Source: Acidimicrobiaceae bacterium
Lineage (GTDB): Bacteria > Actinomycetota > Acidimicrobiia > Acidimicrobiales > RAAP-2
Reading direction: 5' to 3'
Assembly (NCBI GenBank): GCA_003170315.1
Contig: PNAH01000018.1
Coordinates: forward strand, 1-39,416
Length of the DNA stretch: 39,416 nucleotides
Shown here: piece after piece, positions 1-5,765 of the stretch
How positions within the stretch are numbered: position 1 is the stretch's first letter
How the letters are laid out: each line of letters opens with the position of its first letter
Notes under the pieces: model-generated
The model's input: the letters and a program-made list of their open reading frames with translations, nothing else
The model's database searches: none
What the model was told of the DNA's origin: nothing
Program-made: the position numbers and the translations under genes

Positions 1-327
1 TACGAGCAAAATGAGGCGCGCCGCGAGAGCGCCGAGTTCGAGTTCGGCGGCGAGTGGACTGACGCCGTGGACAACGAATACGAACTGTCGTGGGTGGAAG
101 CGACCGGCGAGCTCTACCTGATGGTCGAGCCCGACGCCATCGTGACCGAAGACGCCTTCGGCGACTTTTTCACGCACGGGGAGCTGGTCACCGACCTGAC
201 CGTCGTGATCATCGGCAAATCGTCGTCACTGACGGCCCTCGAAGACACCTTGTTGGGCTGGGAAGACGCCATGCTGGAGCCGAATTCTCTGGTGTGGCTA
301 CACCAGCGCTTCCCGACGACTCCCTAG
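1..327 (+). CDS. Hypothetical protein, 5'-truncated at the window edge
   Basis: The reading frame is open from base 1 (first codons read Y-E-Q-N-E-A-R-R) to the TAG at 325-327, giving at least 108 residues, so the true start lies upstream of the window. A GTG at 67 is possible but nothing marks it as the start. The visible part is acidic, with a run of Phe and Gly residues (EFEFGGEW) and a tail ending LHQRFPTTP. I recognise no domain, signal peptide or membrane segment. The gene converges with the lipoprotein gene on the other strand and their ends overlap by 4 bases, leaving no room for a separate terminator. It is called coding because the frame is open across the whole stretch. Function unknown. 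Confidence 0.6.
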   Translation, partial: YEQNEARRESAEFEFGGEWTDAVDNEYELSWVEATGELYLMVEPDAIVTEDAFGDFFTHGELVTDLTVVIIGKSSSLTALEDTLLGWEDAMLEPNSLVWLHQRFPTTP

Positions 328-698
328 AGATACGGCGTCGACGAATCGGCGACTTTGCACAGCCGCGTCAGCGAGGGCACCAGATTCTTGAGCGGTACCC
401 GCTCGGACTCGTTAATGGTGGTCATGAGGGCGTTCCAACTTCCGTCGATGGACGTGGCGTCGGCCGCGGCCGGGGTCGCCTTCAGCAGTTCGCTCATCGC
501 TCGTCCCTCTAAGTTGGCGCGCTGGGCCGGGGTGAGATTCGGCGCCTGACTTCGCGTTTGGATCGCCAGCGCACGTTTCACCAACACGCACGACGCGCGC
601 GCGTCGGTGACCGCACCGCTCGTACCGCACGAACTGAGCACGACACTCGCGAGGACGAGTGCGCTAAGGGGGACGAGGACTCGAGTTACCCGAGCCAC
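324..698 (-). CDS. Small predicted lipoprotein of unknown function
   Basis: This is a 124-residue protein with a GTG start at 698. The N-terminus is a lipoprotein signal: basic start (MARVTR), hydrophobic core (VLVPLSALVLASVV) and lipobox LSSC, so Cys24 should be lipidated and the mature chain anchored on the outer face of the membrane. The mature part is short and predicted helical, with one Trp in the middle and two further Cys residues (about 37 and 114) that could form a disulfide. The GTG lies inside the last 13 bases of the upstream gene (686-1243), which suggests translational coupling. The pattern of a Cys near each end and a central Trp is also seen in the secreted protein at 9949-10455; a relationship is only a guess. 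No function can be assigned. Confidence 0.75.
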   Translation of the reverse strand: MARVTRVLVPLSALVLASVVLSSCGTSGAVTDARASCVLVKRALAIQTRSQAPNLTPAQRANLEGRAMSELLKATPAAADATSIDGSWNALMTTINESERVPLKNLVPSLTRLCKVADSSTPYL

Positions 699-1243
699 GA
701 GTCGGCAGCCTGCAACAAAAAGTCGCTGACACTGCGCCCGCGTTCGAAGATGTCGCAGAGGGGATCTTCTCCCTTGGCGACTTGACTCAGTGAGATAGCG
801 CGGCGAGCCACAATGGAGATTCGACGTTCACTGCTCTCGGTCGGCGACGCGAACGCGTCGGTCGCGGTGACCTCCAGGGGCATCTCCAGGCCCCCAATCG
901 GTGCCAGGTCGATGGCGAGACGCAAGAGGTCGGGACCGTTCGGCATGGGGGGCAGACTCCAGGTCAGCACCAACGGGAAGTGAAACTCGTCCGGGGGATC
1001 GACCTCATCGGGCAGACCGAGCACGGCGTCTTCGAAGGCCAGAAGTGTTCGAGGATCGACGTCGAGTTCGATGTGCAGGTCGACCGGACCGCCGCAACCG
1101 TCTTCGGGATGGAGGTCGACCTCCCACGCCTGGCGCAGCGAATACGTCTCGACAAAGTGACGCTCATCATGGACGTGGAATCCGTGCGTCACCGCATGGT
1201 CCTTAAGGTCAGCGACGAAACCAGCGACGTCAATTGCGGCCAT
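686..1243 (-). CDS. Hypothetical protein, 185 residues
   Basis: This is an acidic soluble protein with no signal peptide or membrane helix. It starts at ATG 1243 (MAAIDVAGF). The middle holds several beta-strand-like segments (LHIELDVDPRT, FHFPLVLTWSLPPMP) rich in Asp, Pro and His. I do not recognise the family. Its 3' end overlaps the start of the lipoprotein gene by 13 bases, so the two probably form an operon. It is divergent from the inositol-phosphatase-family gene at 1284, with only 40 bases between. No Shine-Dalgarno sequence precedes the ATG. A TACGCT (1252-1257 on this strand) sits 8 bases upstream, which would give a nearly leaderless mRNA. Confidence 0.7.
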   Translation of the reverse strand: MAAIDVAGFVADLKDHAVTHGFHVHDERHFVETYSLRQAWEVDLHPEDGCGGPVDLHIELDVDPRTLLAFEDAVLGLPDEVDPPDEFHFPLVLTWSLPPMPNGPDLLRLAIDLAPIGGLEMPLEVTATDAFASPTESSERRISIVARRAISLSQVAKGEDPLCDIFERGRSVSDFLLQAADSWLG

Positions 1244-1251
1244 TGACCATC

Positions 1252-1277
1252 AGCGTAGCCCCCACGCCAAGTACCGT
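1252..1277. promoter_or_regulatory. Divergent -10 elements for the 686-1243 and 1284-2015 genes
   Basis: Two TANNNT boxes lie in the 40-base divergent gap. On the minus strand TACGCT (1257-1252) is 8 bases from the ATG at 1243. On the plus strand TACCGT (1272-1277) is exactly 6 bases from the GTG at 1284. Neither start has a Shine-Dalgarno sequence, so leaderless transcription is inferred for both. No convincing -35 box is visible. Confidence 0.4.
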
Positions 1278-1283
1278 GGCAGC

Positions 1284-2015
1284 GTGAATGACTCGCTATT
1301 TGCCCCACTGCGTGCGTGCGCGCAAGAAATTGGTGAGGCCGTTTTGGCGCACCGCGGACGCGGACTTTCCGGGGACCGTGCGACGCAGTATCACCTCGAC
1401 GTCGCCGCCGACGACGTCGCACTGCGCGTTCTCGGTGGCGCAGGCTTTCGCGTTCTAAGTGAAGAGTCCGGCGTCACGGGCGACGGAGAGTTCACCGTGG
1501 TCATTGATCCAATTGACGGTTCGACGAACTGCGATCGGGGCATTCCCTTCTATTCGACGAGCCTCGCCGTAGTGCGCAACAGCGAACTCGTCGCGGCACT
1601 GGTGATGAATCAAGCGACGGGCACCGTCTATGAAGCGGAGAAGGGTAGTGGCGCGCGTCGAGACGGTGTGGCAATCGCCCCGAGTGGCCAAGTGGAGATC
1701 GCGCACGCCATCGTGGGATCCTCGGGCTACCCTTCGCACAACGTCGGTTGGTCCCAAAATCGATCGCTCGGCGCGGCGAGTTTAGAGATCTGTCTCGTCG
1801 CCGACGGTTCGCTTGACGTGTACGGCGTAGCTCAACACTCGGGACTGAATGTGTGGGACTACCTGGCGGGTCTATTGATTACTCGAGAAGCCGGAGCGTT
1901 CGACGCCGACTACGACGGCGAAGAACTCGTAACCACTGATGACGTGATCCGACATCCCGTTTTCGCCGGCTCCCACGAACTGCTTGCGTTCATGCTTGAG
2001 GTGGGGACCATCTAG
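1284..2015 (+). CDS. Inositol monophosphatase family phosphatase
   Basis: This 243-residue protein carries the full metal-binding signature of the Mg2+-dependent inositol monophosphatase/FBPase family. The metal ligands appear as SEESG (Glu60/61), IDPIDGSTN (Asp75, Asp78 and the Ser/Thr phosphate loop) and WDYLAG (Asp192). The family removes phosphate from myo-inositol-1-phosphate, histidinol phosphate, fructose-1,6-bisphosphate or PAP, and motif reading cannot tell these apart. In actinobacteria, inositol phosphatases feed phosphatidylinositol and mycothiol synthesis. It is a soluble cytoplasmic protein of usual length. The GTG start at 1284 has no Shine-Dalgarno sequence but has TACCGT 6 bases upstream, fitting a leaderless mRNA. 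The tRNA-Val gene begins 12 bases after the stop codon. Confidence 0.88.
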   Translation: MNDSLFAPLRACAQEIGEAVLAHRGRGLSGDRATQYHLDVAADDVALRVLGGAGFRVLSEESGVTGDGEFTVVIDPIDGSTNCDRGIPFYSTSLAVVRNSELVAALVMNQATGTVYEAEKGSGARRDGVAIAPSGQVEIAHAIVGSSGYPSHNVGWSQNRSLGAASLEICLVADGSLDVYGVAQHSGLNVWDYLAGLLITREAGAFDADYDGEELVTTDDVIRHPVFAGSHELLAFMLEVGTI

Positions 2016-2027
2016 GATTTTGCTCTC

Positions 2028-2101
2028 GGGCGCTTAGCTCAGTTGGTTAGAGCAGCTGATTTACACTCAGCAGGTCGGGGGTTCGAGTCCCTCAGCGCCC
2101 A
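2028..2101 (+). tRNA. tRNA-Val (anticodon UAC)
   Basis: The 74 bases fold as a standard cloverleaf. The acceptor stem is GGGCGCT/AGCGCCC, the D-arm is GCTC/GAGC, the anticodon stem is GCTGA/TCAGC around loop TTTACAC, the variable loop is AGGTC, and the T-arm is GGGGG/CCCTC (one G-U pair) with loop TTCGAGT. Loop positions 34-36 are TAC, which reads GUA and related Val codons. The discriminator base is A at 2101 and the CCA end is not encoded (the next bases are CTC), so CCA must be added by nucleotidyltransferase. Confidence 0.97.
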
Positions 2102-2112
2102 CTCAGTGATGA

Positions 2113-2126
2113 CGCAGAATTCTGCG
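2113..2126. promoter_or_regulatory. 14-bp perfect palindrome just after the tRNA
   Basis: CGCAGAATTCTGCG is its own reverse complement and lies 12 bases past the tRNA 3' end. As RNA it could form only a 5-bp stem with an AATT loop, with no T-run after it, so it is a weak terminator at best. It could instead be a protein-binding site or a 3' processing element. Confidence 0.25.
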
Positions 2127-2229
2127 CGAGATCAGGACTCGGGCGACTGCTAGATTGCCCCTAAGGACGTCAAGACCCCGCTTCCCTCGACCCGACAACA
2201 AGTCGGGGACTGAAGAAAGTGGCATCGTC

Positions 2230-3651
2230 GTGACAAGATCCCTTATTCCAGCAGCGGGTTTCCGATTTGCTCGATTTCTATCCGTTAAAAGCCTCGCGTC
2301 GATTGCCGCGACGACACTTCTGCTGAGCGGCGTCATCGGCTCTGTCGCGGCACCCGCTGGGGCCGCCGGTACGACCGCCAATACCATTAGCGCGAGCGCC
2401 GCACCGAACGCGGGTAGCGTCCGGGGCTCGTACTCGCCGAGTGCTTCGGCGACGTCCGGTGACAAAGTCACGGTAACGCTCGCTTCGACGTCATCGGGCT
2501 GCACCTTCGCCTCCGGCAAGGTCACCTTCAGCGCGGCCGGCACCTGCGTGGTGAACCTGAACGATCCCGGCAACTCGACGTACGCTGCGGCGGCGCAGGT
2601 CAGCCAGTCGATCAAGGTCTATGGAGCCAACACCATCGCGGTGAGCAAGGCACCCGCCGCCGGAAGCACGGGCGGCTCGTACTCACCTGGTGCGTCGGCG
2701 ACCTCTGGTGACGCGGTCGTGCGCACGCTGGCCACCACGTCGACGGGCTGTTCGCTGGTGTCCAACAAGATCACCTTCACGGGCTATGGCACGTGTCTCG
2801 TGGATTTCAATGACGCCGGTAACGGCGCCTTCGCCGCGGCGGCTCAAGTTCGCCAGACCATCAAGGTCCACGCGGCCAACACGATCAGTGCGAGCGCGGC
2901 ACCCGCGGCGGGTACCGTCAATGGCACGTACACGACGAGTGCATCGGCGACGTCCCTCGACACGGTCGTCATCTCCTTAGGTAGCGGCTCCACCGGGTGC
3001 TCACTCGCCAAGAAGGTGGTGACCTTCACCGGCAACGGCGTCTGCATAGTGGACTTTAACGACGTCGGCAACGGCGCCTTCGCCGCGGCCGAACAGGTTC
3101 GCCAATCCATCACGGTGGGTAGCGGCAATCCAATCGCTCAGGCGGCCTTGACCGTGACGAGTGTGCGCGCCACGCACGGCAACCCGCTCACTCTCACCTC
3201 GAACGGTGGCTCGGGCACTGGCGCCGTGACCTACGTGGTCACGGCGTCCGGTTCGGCCGGTTGTTACATCAGTGGCGACCTCTTGCACAGCGCGCGCGCG
3301 GGCACGTGCTCGGTGACGGCCACCAAAGCCGGGGACGCGACGTACGCCTCAGCGATATCGGTCGCCACGAGGGTCACGATCACGACGCCGTCGCGCCCGA
3401 GGGCCACTCTGGTGAGTTCGGCGGTGTGGACCGGGAAGACCGTGACGACCACGATCCTCGGCACTGGCTTCTACGGCACGCCTCGAATCGTGAGCAGCGT
3501 TCGTGGCACGAGAGTCAGTGTGAAGCGTGACCGCGGCACCGTCTTGACAATTCGAGTGAAAGTCTCAAGCACTACGCCTCGAGGAGAGCACCGGTTTACG
3601 CTGATCTTCGCGCACGGTCAGCGCACCACCATTCGATACCGACAACGCTGA
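2230..3651 (+). CDS. Secreted repeat protein with three 83-residue Ig-like repeats
   Basis: This protein has 473 residues from the GTG at 2230. An in-frame TTG at 2155 would add 25 residues before the signal peptide and is less likely. Residues 1-46 are a Sec signal peptide: basic start, hydrophobic core (ASIAATTLLLSGVIGSVA), then an Ala-rich region APAGAAG. Three tandem 83-residue repeats follow (about residues 50-298). Each begins ANTI, contains the block SASATS or a close variant, and has two Cys residues (SGCxx and GTC or GVC), probably one disulfide per domain. A diverged fourth domain (about 299-390, also two Cys) and a basic C-terminal beta-sandwich-like domain follow. There is no sortase or membrane anchor. 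Such modules usually act in surface structure or adhesion; the ligand is unknown. Confidence 0.82.
   Translation: MTRSLIPAAGFRFARFLSVKSLASIAATTLLLSGVIGSVAAPAGAAGTTANTISASAAPNAGSVRGSYSPSASATSGDKVTVTLASTSSGCTFASGKVTFSAAGTCVVNLNDPGNSTYAAAAQVSQSIKVYGANTIAVSKAPAAGSTGGSYSPGASATSGDAVVRTLATTSTGCSLVSNKITFTGYGTCLVDFNDAGNGAFAAAAQVRQTIKVHAANTISASAAPAAGTVNGTYTTSASATSLDTVVISLGSGSTGCSLAKKVVTFTGNGVCIVDFNDVGNGAFAAAEQVRQSITVGSGNPIAQAALTVTSVRATHGNPLTLTSNGGSGTGAVTYVVTASGSAGCYISGDLLHSARAGTCSVTATKAGDATYASAISVATRVTITTPSRPRATLVSSAVWTGKTVTTTILGTGFYGTPRIVSSVRGTRVSVKRDRGTVLTIRVKVSSTTPRGEHRFTLIFAHGQRTTIRYRQR
2377..3123 (+). repeat. Three tandem 249-bp in-frame repeats
   Basis: Units begin at 2377, 2626 and 2875, each with a GCC-AA[TC]-AC codon series (Ala-Asn-Thr), and the period is exactly 249 bases (83 codons). 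The copies are diverged at DNA level but keep paired Cys codons and the ANTI, SASATS and GNGAFAAA-type blocks. They encode the Ig-like repeats of the secreted protein and probably arose by internal duplication. Confidence 0.85.
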
Positions 3652-3782
3652 AGATCTTGTGGCTCGAGCACCGCGAAAGAAGCAAGCATTGCGGTGACGC
3701 GTAGGACATCGGGTGCTGGCTTTTGCAGCTGAGTCTCCGCCAAACAGTGGAACCGCAGAGTACCTCTCCCACTTTTCGGGAT

Positions 3783-4940
3783 CTAGGGCAAGGTCGACGG
3801 AGTGACGATGGTCGACGTAGTCGTCGAAACGGTCGTAGGAATCGGCACGGTGGCAATAAGTGAGCCGTCGCCGGTGGACAGTTCGGTGAGCGATCCCGTT
3901 CGTGCGCCCGGTGTCGCGCTGTTGGCGCCGGAACGACTGGCCACCCATAGGTCAGTGCCCGAGACCGCGAAAGCGGAAAGCAGGCTGAAGTAATACGGAC
4001 CGTTGGTATTGCACATGAACCAACTGGGTTGGCTGTTGGTGGCCGACATTTTGGTCACCATAGGACTGCTCCCAAAGGGACTGGCCACGAAAACATAGCC
4101 GCCGGTAGCGATCACTACCGATGGCGATCCGAAGCCGTAACTACCGGTCGAGTCAGTCTCGGTGGTGATCACGGTGCCCGTGGCTATGGCGATCTCGGTC
4201 ACCGCATTGTTGCCACTGTCGGCCACCCAGGCGATTCCGTTCTCGACGGCGATCCCGTCGGGAGCACTCAATCCTTGTCCCGCGACGACCCGCACCAATC
4301 CGCCCGTAGCGATGCGTACTTCGGTCACCGAGTAGTCGCCCTTGTCGGCGACGAAGACGTTGGCACCGGACACGGCGAACGCCGTCGGATCCGCGAAGGC
4401 GAACGAAGAACCTGACACCGTGCGCACCAAGGAGCCGGATCGAGCCCGAATCTCGGTGATTGATCCCACGCTCGACCCCGCAGAGTTGTGCCGTCCGGCA
4501 TTGAGCACGAGAATCAATGTCCCGGCCGTAGCGATCGCCACCGGGTTGGCGAAGCGGTAGCGCGAGCCGGAGATGGTCCGAATGAACGCGCCGTTGCTCG
4601 CTCGCAGCTCGCTGACCGATCCGACTGCGTTGGCGACGAAGAGATACGGCCCAAAGCGGGTGATGGCGCTGGGTTGACGGAATCCGTAGTTCTTAGAATT
4701 GAAGGAGGCGATCCACGAACCATTGGACGGATTAATTTCGGAAACCGAGTTGTTCGCTTCGTTGGTCACCCACAGGTGACCACCGCCCATGGCCAAACCG
4801 GAGGGCGAGTCAAATTCGAGGACTCCCGTGGTGCCCGCTCCGCCCGCCACTTGCGCCGGAAGCGTGGCCGCGCAGGTTGCGGCCGCGATGAACATGCCCA
4901 ACCACCTGACAGTCCCTCGCTTGTTTGGGAGGCCTCGCAT
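3783..4940 (-). CDS. Secreted beta-propeller (NHL-like) protein
   Basis: I place the start at ATG 4940 (MRGLPNKRGTVRWLGMF). The frame is open further upstream, but the signal peptide begins here: a basic stretch, the hydrophobic segment LGMFIAAATCAATLPA, then AQVAGGAG. The protein has 385 residues. About seven repeats of 40-45 residues follow, each with a pattern like PSAI/PVAIATAG...LFVANxxxNSVxEI/VTEI and an SGSLVRTVSG-type turn, typical of NHL/YVTN-like propeller blades. The C-terminus is a Thr-rich tail (VSTTTSTIVTPSTLP). The protein is probably extracellular and binding or structural; no catalytic residues are recognised. It converges with the repeat protein at 2230-3651, 131 bases away, where I see no strong terminator hairpin. 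There is no Shine-Dalgarno sequence; TAGAAT lies 7 bases before the ATG. Confidence 0.8.
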   Translation of the reverse strand: MRGLPNKRGTVRWLGMFIAAATCAATLPAQVAGGAGTTGVLEFDSPSGLAMGGGHLWVTNEANNSVSEINPSNGSWIASFNSKNYGFRQPSAITRFGPYLFVANAVGSVSELRASNGAFIRTISGSRYRFANPVAIATAGTLILVLNAGRHNSAGSSVGSITEIRARSGSLVRTVSGSSFAFADPTAFAVSGANVFVADKGDYSVTEVRIATGGLVRVVAGQGLSAPDGIAVENGIAWVADSGNNAVTEIAIATGTVITTETDSTGSYGFGSPSVVIATGGYVFVASPFGSSPMVTKMSATNSQPSWFMCNTNGPYYFSLLSAFAVSGTDLWVASRSGANSATPGARTGSLTELSTGDGSLIATVPIPTTVSTTTSTIVTPSTLP

Positions 4941-4947
4941 GAAAGCG

Positions 4948-4953
4948 ATTCTA
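4948..4953 (-). promoter_or_regulatory. -10 box (TAGAAT), leaderless start of the beta-propeller gene
   Basis: TAGAAT on the minus strand matches TATAAT at 5 of 6 positions. Seven bases separate it from the ATG at 4940, so transcription would begin at or next to the start codon. No -35 match is evident at normal spacing. Confidence 0.45.
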
Positions 4954-5053
4954 CCGTCTGTAAGAGAACCCTTACGAGACAAATCTATCTGAGAAGATTG
5001 CGAGACCCGAAACGAGGTGTCGTGCCTGATAACGAACCATCGTGTCGCGTTCA

Positions 5054-5614
5054 TCATCCTCCAGTGCGACGCTCCGGTGTCGCTCGTCGTTGAATAATCA
5101 AAACTGCCACGCCGTTGGGCGGTGGAGGCGTGAAAGCGGAGCGCGGTATCGGACGTCCGATCGAACAGTAAAATTCCCTGTCCCAACGACCGACGCCCGG
5201 AGCCATTCCCGAGGCCCAGCGCTCAGCCAGGTGCCACGGAACAACGACGTCGGCGCGCTGGAGTCGGCTGCCAGGGGCGGTCAGTCGCCGGAGCAACGCC
5301 ACCGAAATTGCAAATGGTGGATTCGCCACGACATGAAACGAACGACGAGGCAATCGAACGTCGCTCCCGTCGGCGCGTACGACGACGACGTTGGCGTCGG
5401 CGAATTTGCGCCGAAGTTCCTGAACGCGAGCTGGGTGCAACTCGAAGGCAATGACGCGCGCGCCTCGTTGGACGAGTGGAGCGATGAGTGCGCCGGAACC
5501 GGCACCGATATCGAGAACGAGGTCGCCGGGACGTATTCCGGCGTTGTCAACGAGTCGTTCGGCCCATCGACTATCGAGTCGATGCCATCCCCATCGTGTC
5601 CGTTGCTCGGACAC
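5054..5614 (-). CDS. Erm-type 23S rRNA (adenine-N6)-methyltransferase, Erm(37)-like
   Basis: From the GTG at 5614 this is a 186-residue Rossmann methyltransferase of the KsgA/Erm family. SAM motif I is LDIGAGSG (35-41), the acidic residue after strand 2 is Glu58 (FELHP), and the catalytic motif IV is NPPF (98-101). The N-terminus RWGWHRL and the blocks VANPPFAIS and AFTPPPP resemble mycobacterial Erm(37) as I remember it. Like that protein, it lacks most of the C-terminal helical domain of longer Erms. Family enzymes methylate A2058 or neighbouring 23S rRNA adenines and can confer macrolide-lincosamide-streptogramin resistance. The frame stays open to 5746, but the extra 44 residues look unlike coding sequence and would lie upstream of the promoter. 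A promoter, a hairpin over the start codon and a mini-ORF precede it. Methyltransferase identity is firm; target and resistance are inferred. Confidence 0.85.
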   Translation of the reverse strand: MSEQRTRWGWHRLDSRWAERLVDNAGIRPGDLVLDIGAGSGALIAPLVQRGARVIAFELHPARVQELRRKFADANVVVVRADGSDVRLPRRSFHVVANPPFAISVALLRRLTAPGSRLQRADVVVPWHLAERWASGMAPGVGRWDREFYCSIGRPIPRSAFTPPPPNGVAVLIIQRRATPERRTGG

Positions 5615-5633
5615 GGCTGACCATCGTGAACAT
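5571..5633 (-). other. Possible 20-codon leader mini-ORF overlapping the erm-like start
   Basis: An ATG at 5633, about 6 bases after the predicted transcription start, opens a 20-codon frame (MFTMVSRVRATDTMGMASTR) ending at TAG 5571-5573. It runs in a different frame from the methyltransferase and overlaps its first 14 codons. Ribosomes on it would cross the hairpin at 5595-5615. Leader peptides control many erm genes, but nothing here proves translation. Confidence 0.25.
5595..5615 (-). promoter_or_regulatory. Perfect 8-bp hairpin covering the erm-like GTG start
   Basis: In the mRNA sense the sequence is CGTGTCCG-AGCAA-CGGACACG, a perfect 8-bp stem with a 5-base loop. The proposed GTG start (5614-5612) is in the 5' arm, so the closed hairpin would hide it. 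This is the layout expected for translational attenuation of an erm gene, though the stem also encodes protein. Confidence 0.5.
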
Positions 5634-5645
5634 TGTGATAGGACC

Positions 5646-5674
5646 ACCGTAGGCAATCGGTGCCCGCGCGTCAA
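5646..5674 (-). promoter_or_regulatory. Sigma-70-type promoter of the erm-like gene
   Basis: On the minus strand TTGACG (5674-5669, 5 of 6 to consensus) is followed by a 17-base spacer and TACGGT (5651-5646). The predicted start point is near 5639, giving a leader of about 25 bases before the GTG at 5614. There is no AT-rich block next to the -35 box of the kind recognised by WhiB7 in mycobacteria. Confidence 0.5.
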
Positions 5675-5765
5675 CATCGAACGTCTCGATAGCTTGGACC
5701 CCGGGGGGGACGCCGGCTGGTAGGTGGAGCGTGAGAACCGATCCAAAACGGCCGAGGTCTTTTAG

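Noticed and set aside
2155..2229. TTG start for the repeat protein
   Set aside because: It would put 25 charged residues before the signal peptide; GTG 2230 directly precedes the signal sequence.
5615..5746. 44-residue N-terminal extension of the erm-like protein
   Set aside because: It lies mostly upstream of a good promoter and does not resemble the family N-terminus, which begins near RWGWHRL.
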